Below are positions 1-7,937 of a stretch of 10,310 nucleotides of DNA, one piece after another. The stretch spans positions 1 to 10,310 of the forward strand of contig JAADFL010000069.1 in assembly GCA_013152945.1 (NCBI GenBank), given 5' to 3'. This stretch comes from Deltaproteobacteria bacterium (GTDB taxonomy: Bacteria > Myxococcota_A > JAADFL01). Below the pieces are notes generated by a model, which saw only the letters and a list, made by a program, of their open reading frames with translations, was not told the origin of the DNA and did not search any database. The first letter of the stretch is position 1. Each line of letters opens with the position of its first letter. A program made the position numbers and the translations under genes.

Positions 1-479
1 AGACCGGCTGCTGCGACGCCATAGAGCTCAGCTGCGGCACAAACGAAGGCGGTTTCATCATGGCGAGAGGGGAGTTTCCGACCAGCGCGATCTTCAAATA
101 CATGCGCCCCTACTGCAAACAACACCCGATCGTCAAGTCCCTCCTGAAGACCTTTTTGGTACCGTTCATCAAGCTGAAACAGCCTCCGTTCACTGAAGGA
201 TACAATCTCGAGACCGCTGCAATGGTGAAGCAGGCGGTCTCCCTGCCGGTCATCACCGTGGGAGGGATGCGGTCCAGGGACTTCATGGAGGCAGCCGTCG
301 AATCCGGAAAGACCGACTTTGTCTCCATGGCAAGGCCCCTGATAAGAGAGCCTGACCTGCCGAACAAGTTCAAGGCGGGGCTGAGCAAGGCCGCCCTCTG
401 CAACAACTGCAACAGATGTGTCGTGGCAGTGGATACGAGACCGATCCGGTGTTACAACAGGAGGCCGTCCGGCCACTGA
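1..479 (+). CDS. NADH:flavin oxidoreductase (Old Yellow Enzyme family), 3' part only
   Basis: This is the C-terminal end of an FMN-dependent TIM-barrel oxidoreductase; the 5' part lies outside the window. The frame is open from base 3 and reads GCDAIELSCGTNEGGFIM before the first internal ATG at 60, so that ATG is not the true start. Family hallmarks are the DAIE(L/V)S strand, the FMN-phosphate strand PVITVGGMRS (bases 246-275) and DFVSMARPLIREPDLP (about 315-362). The tail carries four cysteines (codons from 399, 408, 417 and 450) in a C-x2-C-x2-C-x10-C pattern. This resembles the iron-sulfur ligand spacing (C-x2-C-x3-C-x11-C) of 2,4-dienoyl-CoA reductase-type members, but the protein stops soon after, so it is a single-domain form without the FAD/NAD domain. 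Substrate unknown. It converges with pgi across a 132-nt gap in which I see no clear terminator. Confidence 0.88.
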   Translation, partial: TGCCDAIELSCGTNEGGFIMARGEFPTSAIFKYMRPYCKQHPIVKSLLKTFLVPFIKLKQPPFTEGYNLETAAMVKQAVSLPVITVGGMRSRDFMEAAVESGKTDFVSMARPLIREPDLPNKFKAGLSKAALCNNCNRCVVAVDTRPIRCYNRRPSGH

Positions 480-611
480 CCGGAGACGCTTGCAGGGCCG
501 GGAAGTTCACCGGAGGCATCTCATCAAGGAATCTCTAATAAGTCATCCCGGATTCTGTCAAAACCCGCAACACGAAACTCTCCTGCCCGCCGCCGGTATT
601 TTTATGCCAAT

Positions 612-2312
<1,701 letters not shown>

Positions 2313-2320
2313 TCACCACG

Positions 2321-2340
2321 CCCCTCCCGCAAGGGAGGGG
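2321..2340. other. Perfect GC-rich hairpin between pgi and the marC-like gene
   Basis: CCCCTCCC (2321-2328) pairs perfectly with GGGAGGGG (2333-2340) around a GCAA loop, a GNRA-type tetraloop on the + strand. It is followed on + by GCTTGTTTC, only a weak T stretch, so it is not a convincing intrinsic terminator. There is no upstream + gene for it to end. It lies between divergent genes and may sit in the pgi leader. A 10-bp direct repeat CTGCACCCTG (2353-2362 and 2367-2376) follows it; its role is unknown. Confidence 0.6.
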
Positions 2341-2416
2341 GCTTGTTTCATCCTGCACCCTGACAACTGCACCCTGCCCCCTTTAGGGTTACTGAGGAAC
2401 CGTTAACATAGAATGT

Positions 2417-2422
2417 ATTATA
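2417..2422 (-). promoter_or_regulatory. Candidate -10 box for pgi
   Basis: On the minus strand this reads TATAAT, about 150 nt upstream of the pgi start. No good -35 lies at 16-18 nt; TTGAAG is only 12 nt away. The call rests on the perfect hexamer alone. If real, the pgi mRNA has a long leader that includes the 2321-2340 hairpin. Confidence 0.3.
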
Positions 2423-2491
2423 TTTCCCGTAAAACTTCAACACGGCAAAAGGCATCCGGCAGGTCACGGCGAGTGGGCCGGTTCTTTCCCT

Positions 2492-2520
2492 TTGACTGAT
2501 GGATGTATTGTAATTATAAT
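2492..2520 (+). promoter_or_regulatory. Strong sigma70-type promoter of the marC-like gene
   Basis: TTGACT (2492-2497), a 17-nt spacer and a perfect TATAAT (2515-2520). With the usual six-base discriminator, +1 falls on 2527, the A of the predicted ATG, so the mRNA is predicted to be leaderless. This agrees with the lack of any Shine-Dalgarno before that ATG. Confidence 0.75.
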
Positions 2521-2526
2521 TAACCC

Positions 2527-3105
2527 ATGATGGAGGCATTGAAAGACCTGCCGACATTTATTCCGCTCTTTGTTGCAATGGACCCGCTCGGGATACTCCC
2601 CATCTACATGTCGATCACCATTAAGCTGCCGGATGAGGAAAAGAAAAAGGTGATCAAGTATTCGATAATATCGGCGCTGGCTATATGCCTTGTGTTCGTG
2701 GCCGTGGGTGAGGTCATTTTCAATATACTGGGTATTACAGTGGATGATTTCAAGATTGCCGGCGGGCTGATGCTTCTCGTACTGGCGGTGATCGAGCTTA
2801 CAGGGCAGAAGAATTACCAGGAAAAGGCCCATGACGTGGGCATCGTGCCGATAGGCGTGCCCCTGCTTGTCGGGCCCGCGGTACTGACCACCCTGATAGT
2901 GCTCGTTGATCATTACGGGATTGCGCCGACGCTGATGTCGCTTATCCTGAATCTGGCGGTGGTGTATATTGTCTTCTCATGCGCCGGGACCATAACAAGG
3001 CTTATCGGCAAAAACGGCATTATCGCCATTTCAAAAATAGTGGCGCTCCTCCTTGCCGCCATTGCCGTGATGATGATACGTATCGGATTGCAGAATCTTG
3101 TATGA
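2527..3105 (+). CDS. MarC-family (UPF0056) integral membrane protein
   Basis: A 192-residue inner-membrane protein with six predicted hydrophobic segments (roughly residues 6-29, 44-66, 75-92, 107-127, 133-155 and 164-189). The family pattern is clear: FVAMDPLGILPIYMSIT in segment 1, a charged loop (LPDEEKKK), the IAGGLMLLVLAV segment, and PIGVPLLVGPAVLTT before segment 4. MarC proteins were once linked to multiple antibiotic resistance in E. coli, but that link was not upheld and their transport role is unclear; some homologues have been proposed to export amino acids. The length is typical. Two consecutive ATGs (2527 and 2530) open the frame; neither has a Shine-Dalgarno, and the promoter position favours 2527. 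The thioesterase gene follows after 12 nt, so the two are probably co-transcribed. Confidence 0.93.
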   Translation: MMEALKDLPTFIPLFVAMDPLGILPIYMSITIKLPDEEKKKVIKYSIISALAICLVFVAVGEVIFNILGITVDDFKIAGGLMLLVLAVIELTGQKNYQEKAHDVGIVPIGVPLLVGPAVLTTLIVLVDHYGIAPTLMSLILNLAVVYIVFSCAGTITRLIGKNGIIAISKIVALLLAAIAVMMIRIGLQNLV

Positions 3106-3117
3106 ATATATTTTTAT

Positions 3118-3534
3118 ATGATTAATCTTGCCGACGACGGATATTGTTTTGTATGCGGGCCGAAAAATCCTGCAGGCCTCAGGCTCGGTTTTTCCTTTGA
3201 CGGGGGAAAAATCACGGCACGCTTTGTCCCCCGCAGGGAGCATCAGGGATACATGAACATCGTACACGGCGGGATCATTTCGACCGTGCTGGATGAGGCA
3301 ATGGTCAAGCTCGCCATTGCCCTGGGTATGCCCGCGGTCACGGCCCGCTTGGATATCCGCCTCAGAAGGCCCGTGAAGGTCGGTGAAGAAATAACCGTTA
3401 CCGCCGAGATAAAGGAAGACACAAGGAAGATTCTGACGGGATATGCCCGGGCTGTGACAGGTGACGGCACGCTTGTTGCCGACGCCACGGGGAAGATGAT
3501 GAAGGCCGGCGGGCAGGAAATCCTCAGTTTCTGA
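3118..3534 (+). CDS. PaaI/4HBT-type hotdog-fold thioesterase
   Basis: A 138-residue single hotdog domain predicted to hydrolyse an acyl-CoA or related thioester in the cytoplasm; the substrate cannot be read from sequence. The N-terminal CFVCGPKNPAGLRL (residues 10-23) is a common opening in this subgroup. The active-site helix is VHGGIISTVLDEAM (49-62), with the HGG turn and the acidic pair Asp59-Glu60 expected of PaaI-like enzymes. The strand TARLDIRLRRPVKVGE (75-90) is the usual substrate-tunnel strand. The ATG at 3118 follows the marC-like stop by 12 nt, and the AT-rich gap has no Shine-Dalgarno, so initiation may depend on coupling to the upstream gene. The last 11 bases overlap the 3' end of the convergent cytochrome gene. 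Confidence 0.9.
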   Translation: MINLADDGYCFVCGPKNPAGLRLGFSFDGGKITARFVPRREHQGYMNIVHGGIISTVLDEAMVKLAIALGMPAVTARLDIRLRRPVKVGEEITVTAEIKEDTRKILTGYARAVTGDGTLVADATGKMMKAGGQEILSF

Positions 3535-4114
3535 GCACCGCGCCTGTGTGGCAGCCCCTGCAGTCAATCCTTGTGACTTCCCTGATGTGGCACGTTAGAC
3601 ACTTTTTTTCCCTCACGCGGCCGGTGTCCACTTCCTCAAGGCTGCGGCTGCCGTGGACCATGCCGCTGTGGCAGTCGGTGCACAGGGAGTCTTCAGCGCT
3701 TATATGGGAAGCGTGATTGATTTTCAGGGTTCCGGTTTCTTCCCTCAATGTATCCGCAGGATGGCAGTATATGCACGATTTTAATCTCGCGGGGTTGCCG
3801 CGTTCGGCGAAGATCGTGATATTGGAAGTCGTCCCCTTGATAAAGGATTTCAGATAATTCAGCCCTGCCATATGCGCCCTGACCTCGCCGGCTATACCCG
3901 GCTCTGAATGGCATTTGATACATTTGACCTGATTGTGGGAGGACTTGCGCCACAGCGCATAACGGGTCTTCATCTGGTGGCAGGTATTGCCGCAGAATTT
4001 ATTCGTCCCCGCATAATACGTGGCCCCCCCGCCTGCCGCCGCAATGACGGCAAGGACAATGAAAACCACTGACAACAGTTTTCTTATGTGTGAGCCTTTC
4101 CTTGCATAGCCCAT
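3524..4114 (-). CDS. Membrane-anchored multiheme cytochrome c, NapC/NirT-like
   Basis: A 196-residue protein with one N-terminal membrane anchor (about residues 12-34) and a periplasmic heme domain. It has five canonical CXXCH sites, at Cys65, Cys114, Cys145, Cys172 and Cys185, plus a first site C-GNT-C-H (Cys41-His46) with three residues between the cysteines, followed by Met48, as a distal ligand would be in NapC/NrfH proteins. This predicts up to six hemes. The anchor-heme layout suggests a quinol dehydrogenase that passes electrons to a periplasmic partner, plausibly the octaheme protein encoded upstream on the same strand. The start is supported by AGGAG (complement of 4123-4127) eight bases before ATG. 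Heme number and partner are inference. The gene's 3' end overlaps the thioesterase gene by 11 nt. Confidence 0.88.
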   Translation of the reverse strand: MGYARKGSHIRKLLSVVFIVLAVIAAAGGGATYYAGTNKFCGNTCHQMKTRYALWRKSSHNQVKCIKCHSEPGIAGEVRAHMAGLNYLKSFIKGTTSNITIFAERGNPARLKSCIYCHPADTLREETGTLKINHASHISAEDSLCTDCHSGMVHGSRSLEEVDTGRVREKKCLTCHIREVTRIDCRGCHTGAVLRN

Positions 4115-4194
4115 GTCCTTGTCTCCTTTTCACAGAACCGGTTCAGGGTCCGTACGCGCCTTGCTCTCTCTATTCCTGTTTTCCGGGTGCTTTG

Positions 4195-4292
4195 TATCCT
4201 TAACAGTTGCATGAGAATATCGCTGGCGGGGCAGTGGCGTCTGAAAGTTTTCCGGCAGACTACACTGCCCGTTTATGCAACATTTAAGGATA
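4195..4292. repeat. Palindromic intergenic repeat, compact paired copy
   Basis: Nested inverted repeats. The outer arms 4195-4212 and 4275-4292 match at 16 of 18 positions (TATCCTTAACAGTTGCAT against the complement of ATGCAACATTTAAGGATA). The inner arms match at 13 of 15 (GGGCAGTGgcGTCTG on the left, CAGACtaCACTGCCC on the right), with a 12-nt loop. The left arm has about 12 extra bases. The same outer motifs recur at 7807-7850 and 8662-8903. The right arm runs nine bases into the octaheme cytochrome gene and supplies its stop codon. It could fold as a long hairpin in the transcript linking the two cytochrome genes. No T-run, so it is not a standard terminator. Confidence 0.8.
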
Positions 4293-5606
4293 AATTATGT
4301 TTCTTTCACCCCACGCCTGTTTTTTGATCTCATCCAGCACCCTGGCAAGGTCCTCCGGCCTGTCTTTCTTGTGATAGTGGCAGAGGTTGCAGGCATTGGG
4401 CTGTTTACCGCCCAGTCTTACGGTTTCCTGCGGCTTCATCACCCTGAAGCTGTGGGAGTGTATATCACCGGAGACAGCGCTTTTTGCCGCGGGCGCCATA
4501 TGGCAGCCTATACAGTTGTTTTCGCTGTGAATGCCGTGGTAGCCTTTCTGCTCAATATCAATATGACAGTTCTTGCACAGGAGCGACCCCGGAAGCTTGG
4601 TCTGGTACCTGTTGGAGTTTCCCTGCCTGTGTGTATAATGGCAGTCCCAACACTGCACCCCGGCCTCTGCGTGCCCGCTCTTCTTCCAGTCTATATACTG
4701 CTGGTGGTGCTTTCTGGAGGTTCCGTCAGGGTGTAACCCGGGTTTTTCATCATAGACAAAGTTCAACTGGCCGCCCGGCCTGTAATCAAAAGGGTACCCC
4801 GTCTTCTGTACACCGAAGAGCTTTTCGGCGCTTGAACCCCTCGTGTGGCACTGTCCGCAGACCATCGCGGCCCTGGCCGGGTCGTAGATTTTGGCCGGGT
4901 TGACTATGGTCTTTGCCAGGTCTTCACCTTCGGCAACCACATGGTTGCTCCCCGGACCGTGGCATGCCTCACATGCAACACCCTTGTCCGCCCATTTCGT
5001 CCCTGTGAACGTATCGGTTGCCGCGTCGTATTGAAACTCGGAACCCGTGTTGTGGCAACCCGTGCACTTGAACTGGTAGGTTCTTGTCTTGTCGCTCCAG
5101 TATTTGCCGTCACCCGGCTTGTGTTTTTTCAGCCCGTGGTAGTCAACCCATTCCTGGGTTTTAACATTCCACTGGACGGGCAGGATGTGCAGTGCGCCGT
5201 TTGGAAATTCAGTGACATACCTCTGTTTCCAGACAGAGCCGATCAGGTATTTTATTTTGTAAGTATGCTCTTTGTTATCCGGTCCCATGGTTGTAATGGA
5301 AAACTCGTCACCCCTTTTTTCCATCCGCGTGGTGTACCCGCCGGCTGTGTAGGTGTTGTTCTTCTGAAAATCGCCTACAACCGCATCAGGTGTCGCATCC
5401 TGAAATTTATAGGGATGCATGGTGGTTTTCCATCCGGCATAAATCCTCTCATGACACTCTTTGCATTTTTCGGCACCCACATAAACCGCGGGCTTGCTGA
5501 TATCCGCCTTGGGCCTGCCCTTGACGCAACCGTTAATCATGAGCAGCGATGCCGCTGATATTGCAATGATGACTGCAACTCCTGAAGAAAGCCCCTTTTT
5601 CGCCAT
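4284..5606 (-). CDS. Octaheme c-type cytochrome, probable lipoprotein (cytochrome c554-like)
   Basis: A 440-residue exported protein with eight CXXCH heme sites, at Cys48, Cys181, Cys212, Cys250, Cys319, Cys344, Cys365 and Cys406. The signal peptide (residues 1-26) ends in ING-Cys27, a plausible but imperfect lipobox, so lipid anchoring is likely, not certain. Features shared with cytochrome c554-type multiheme proteins are CKECHERIYAGWKTTMH (48-64), GVACEACHGPGSNH (209-222) and NACNLCHYHKKD (404-415). The 130-residue stretch between hemes 1 and 2 is heme-free. The likely role is extracytoplasmic electron transfer; no catalytic signature that would assign a substrate was recognised. AAGGAG (complement of 5613-5618) lies six bases before ATG. 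The downstream gene, 169 nt away, encodes the membrane-anchored cytochrome. The last codons and stop lie in the palindromic repeat. Confidence 0.88.
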   Translation of the reverse strand: MAKKGLSSGVAVIIAISAASLLMINGCVKGRPKADISKPAVYVGAEKCKECHERIYAGWKTTMHPYKFQDATPDAVVGDFQKNNTYTAGGYTTRMEKRGDEFSITTMGPDNKEHTYKIKYLIGSVWKQRYVTEFPNGALHILPVQWNVKTQEWVDYHGLKKHKPGDGKYWSDKTRTYQFKCTGCHNTGSEFQYDAATDTFTGTKWADKGVACEACHGPGSNHVVAEGEDLAKTIVNPAKIYDPARAAMVCGQCHTRGSSAEKLFGVQKTGYPFDYRPGGQLNFVYDEKPGLHPDGTSRKHHQQYIDWKKSGHAEAGVQCWDCHYTHRQGNSNRYQTKLPGSLLCKNCHIDIEQKGYHGIHSENNCIGCHMAPAAKSAVSGDIHSHSFRVMKPQETVRLGGKQPNACNLCHYHKKDRPEDLARVLDEIKKQAWGERNIIYP

Positions 5607-5654
5607 AACACACTCCTTTTTTCATGGATAACTCCTGTGCCTGTATTGAGAACT

Positions 5655-5669
5655 GCGGGCCTGGCCCGC
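5655..5669. other. Small GC-rich hairpin in the cytochrome-mdh divergent region
   Basis: GCGGGC (5655-5660) and GCCCGC (5664-5669) are perfect complements around CTG. The bases after it, CCTGTTCATGCA, resemble the CCTGTTTATGCA that follows the hairpin in the repeat arm at 8861-8890, so this may be a decayed member of that repeat family. The resemblance is short and uncertain. Confidence 0.4.
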
Positions 5670-5756
5670 CCTGTTCATGCAGATACCGCTCAGGTTTTAT
5701 GTTTATCAGTTTAGGTCGACTTTTGCACCCGAGAACTTTAGCCCCTGCGTCAATCC

Positions 5757-5786
5757 TTGTGAATTTCCGCCTGTCTCAGCTATAAT
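5757..5786 (+). promoter_or_regulatory. Candidate mdh promoter next to the start codon
   Basis: A perfect TATAAT at 5781-5786, with a weak -35 (TTGTGA, 5757-5762) 18 nt upstream. It predicts +1 near 5793, about seven bases before ATG 5800, which itself has no Shine-Dalgarno. This placement argues against the upstream in-frame ATGs at 5677 and 5785. Confidence 0.5.
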
Positions 5787-5799
5787 GTTTATCCGTTCA

Positions 5800-6744
5800 A
5801 TGAATACCACGGTAAAAGCACATAAAAAAATAACCGTAGTGGGCGCAGGCAATGTAGGCGCCACAACCGCGCAGTTGATCGCAGAGAGAGACCTCGCGGA
5901 TGTTGTGCTTGTCGATGTTGTTGAGGGCATTCCCCAGGGCAAGGCGCTCGATATACTGGAGGCATGCCCCCTGTGGCGCTCCTCCGCAAAGGTTGTCGGC
6001 ACCAACAGCTTTGACGGGACCGCGGACTCTGATATTGTTGTAATCACGGCCGGCCTCGCAAGGAAACCCGGCATGAGCAGGGATGACCTGCTGAAGGCAA
6101 ACGCGGATATAGTCGGCCGGGTTGCTGAAGATACCCGGAGGACTTCCCCCTCCGCCGTCGTTATTGTCGTTACAAACCCCATGGATGCAATGGCGCAGGT
6201 TGCCATGAAGGTTACGACCTTTCCTCGCCAGAGGGTGATCGGCATGGGAGGTGTCCTGGACACTGCGAGGATGAGAAGTTTCATAGCAGGGGAAACGGGC
6301 GTGCATCCGGCGGATATCCGGGCCGTTGTGCTGGGGGGGCACGGAGATCTGATGGTGCCGCTGCCCCGTTTGACAATGGTGGGGGATAAATGCATCACGG
6401 ATATCCTGCCTGAAGCAGCGATCACCAGGATCATGGAGAGGACAAGAAACGGCGGTGCCGAGATCGTCGGGCTTTTAAAGACCGGCAGCGCCTATTATGC
6501 CCCTGCGGCCTCGGTTGTCGAGATGATAGAGACCATATTCGGCATAAAGGACGAACCTCTGCCGTGTTCCGTCTACCTGCAGGGCGAATACGGGATATCG
6601 GGTGTGTATGTGGGTGTCCCCGTAAGGCTCGGGCCTAAGGGACTGGAGGAGATTATAGAGCTTGAGCTGACGGATGACGAGAGACAGGCGCTTCATGAAT
6701 CAGCGGAGGCAGTGAGGCGGCTTACCGGAAAACTGGGAATTTAG
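5800..6744 (+). CDS. mdh: Malate dehydrogenase (LDH-like, NAD-dependent)
   Basis: Cytoplasmic enzyme of the TCA cycle interconverting malate and oxaloacetate. From ATG 5800 it is 314 residues, the usual size for LDH-like MDH. It shows the NAD loop VVGAGNVGAT (residues 13-22), the adenine-ribose acidic residue in VVLVDVVEG (Asp39), the active-site loop GLARKPGMSRDDLL with Arg88 and Arg94 (Arg88 marks malate, not lactate, specificity), TNPMDAM (Asn126), GGVLDTARMR (Asp154 and Arg157) and GGHGDLMVP with catalytic His181. An in-frame ATG at 5677 would add 41 residues unlike the family, and the TATAAT box at 5781-5786 lies within that extension, so 5800 is preferred (5785 is possible but overlaps the box). 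The NDK-like gene follows after 19 nt. Confidence 0.95.
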   Translation: MNTTVKAHKKITVVGAGNVGATTAQLIAERDLADVVLVDVVEGIPQGKALDILEACPLWRSSAKVVGTNSFDGTADSDIVVITAGLARKPGMSRDDLLKANADIVGRVAEDTRRTSPSAVVIVVTNPMDAMAQVAMKVTTFPRQRVIGMGGVLDTARMRSFIAGETGVHPADIRAVVLGGHGDLMVPLPRLTMVGDKCITDILPEAAITRIMERTRNGGAEIVGLLKTGSAYYAPAASVVEMIETIFGIKDEPLPCSVYLQGEYGISGVYVGVPVRLGPKGLEEIIELELTDDERQALHESAEAVRRLTGKLGI

Positions 6745-6763
6745 CGGAAGGAGAGATGCTTTT

Positions 6764-7771
6764 ATGGATAATGTTTCAATAATCAATGACGTCGTTGATG
6801 CGGCTTTCTCGGACAGTGATGAACTGATTGTCAGGGCCTTTGAATTCAATAAAGACAGGAAGAACGAGCTGCTGTTTTTTTTCAAACCGGAATGTTTCCT
6901 TTCAGGCAGCCCGGAGAATGCAGGGCGCATTGTGGAAATGGTGTTTGATAAATTCAGCCGGTACAAAACAGAGGTTTCAGGCGCGCTTTTATTGAGGGGA
7001 AACCGCCTTGATGAATTATCCATTATGGACCGCCATTACGGTTTCATAAACAAGCTCTCCAGAAATGCATCCGGCATGGTCGGAGAGGAAGAGCTGTCGA
7101 AAATCCGCGACAGCCTGGATACAGGCGGCTCCGGAGACTGCAGGGTGCTCGGGGGGCATGAATTCCTCGAGCGGTTCGGCGGATTCGACGAAAAGTCGCT
7201 GGATGATCTCTGGCTGACAAAGAAGTCGGTAAAACTGCGCAGCGGCTTTTATGTCCAGAAGTACAATGTAAACGGTGAGGATATTATCCTGGTGAACGGT
7301 TTTCACCCTGCGCAGTTGAGACATTTCACTGATCCGACCCACAGGATAGTCGTGCTTCTCCTGCATTCCGATGCGGACTGGAAGGGCCTGAAACACGGCA
7401 TGGTCGGCGATACATTTCCGGAAAAGGCGGAAAAAGATTCAATAAGGGGTGAATTATTCTCAAACAGTGCCGCATACGGCATCCCCGAGGTATCCATCTC
7501 AAACAACTGCGTGCATCTTTCAGCGGGCCCGTTTGAGGCCCTGTTTGAAATGGATAATTTCCTGAAGGACATACAGGGTGTTGCATTTGACCTGAAGAAG
7601 ACGAACATGTACCGCCTGATGACCGGCAGGGGGCTCGCGGCCGGCGATGTGGAGCGCTGCATACAGAATCCGGTCACCCAGATCAACGGAAAATCCACTG
7701 ATCTTTTCACCCTTACCGAGGACAGGGATTCAGAGGATGCGGTCTCGGACTTTATCAGGTATTTCACCTGA
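6764..7771 (+). CDS. Divergent nucleoside diphosphate kinase-fold protein with insertions
   Basis: A 335-residue protein without signal peptide or membrane segment. I read it as a distant NDK relative. FFFKPECFL (residues 38-46) matches the opening KPD strand (Lys41 for Lys12 of human NDPK-A). VGDTFPEKAEKDSIRG (214-229) matches G-E-T-x-P...TIRG, with Thr217 for Thr94 and Arg228 for Arg105 at the same 11-residue spacing. NNCVHLSAGPFEALFE (247-262) matches NxxHxSD...E, giving Asn248, the phospho-accepting His251, Ser253 and Glu262. His211 sits where family members have Arg88. About 100 extra residues (roughly 100-195) and a tail of about 60 are not explained; ordinary NDKs are about 140 residues. 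AAGGAG (6748-6753) lies ten bases before ATG. The 19-nt gap to mdh suggests one transcript. Kinase activity is unproven. Confidence 0.65.
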   Translation: MDNVSIINDVVDAAFSDSDELIVRAFEFNKDRKNELLFFFKPECFLSGSPENAGRIVEMVFDKFSRYKTEVSGALLLRGNRLDELSIMDRHYGFINKLSRNASGMVGEEELSKIRDSLDTGGSGDCRVLGGHEFLERFGGFDEKSLDDLWLTKKSVKLRSGFYVQKYNVNGEDIILVNGFHPAQLRHFTDPTHRIVVLLLHSDADWKGLKHGMVGDTFPEKAEKDSIRGELFSNSAAYGIPEVSISNNCVHLSAGPFEALFEMDNFLKDIQGVAFDLKKTNMYRLMTGRGLAAGDVERCIQNPVTQINGKSTDLFTLTEDRDSEDAVSDFIRYFT

Positions 7772-7773
7772 TA
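7753..7773. other. Hairpin spanning the stop codon of the NDK-like gene
   Basis: TATCAGGT (7753-7760) and ACCTGATA (7766-7773) are perfect complements around a 5-nt loop, and the TGA stop (7769-7771) lies inside the right stem. No T-run follows, so it is not a standard intrinsic terminator; it could still protect or define the mRNA 3' end. Confidence 0.5.
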
Positions 7774-7806
7774 TCCGGTATCCCGTGCGGCGGGGGGCCT
7801 GATAAT

Positions 7807-7850
7807 CTTAATGTTGCACATAAAGCGACAAGGAGAGCCTGTCTGGAAAC
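7807..7850 (-). repeat. Solitary arm of the palindromic repeat family
   Basis: Read on the minus strand it gives an imperfect hairpin (GACAGG, loop CTCT, CCTTGTC with one bulge), then CTTTATGTGCAACATTAAG. This aligns with the right arm at 8861-8896 (GGCAGG-CTCT-CCTGCC, then TTTATGCAACATTAAG). No matching left arm was found within about 100 nt. Confidence 0.65.
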
Positions 7851-7937
7851 CAAGTTCAAAGTTCTTTGTCTTTTAAGGTCACGAACAACTGACACAAATC
7901 ACGGGCAGATGTATAGTGCCTGAGTTGCGGTCATTTC

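Noticed and set aside
480-611. Bidirectional terminator between the oxidoreductase and pgi
   Set aside because: Only 4-bp stems such as CCGG...CCGG are present, with no T-run on either strand.
2348-2557. Small - strand frame of 69 codons across the marC-like promoter
   Set aside because: It overlaps a strong opposite-strand promoter and the marC-like start, and has no recognisable motif.
4195-4292. Integron attC site or IS200/IS605-type end as explanation of the repeat
   Set aside because: No RYYYAAC/GTTRRRY core pair fits and no integrase or transposase is visible, so the repeat was left unassigned.
4275-5558. Long + strand frames opposite the octaheme cytochrome (4275-4736, 4845-5558)
   Set aside because: Shadows of a gene with eight CXXCH sites; they arise from its codon pattern.
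5677-5799. N-terminal extension of malate dehydrogenase starting at ATG 5677
   Set aside because: The extra 41 residues are unlike the family, lack a Shine-Dalgarno, and include the TATAAT box.
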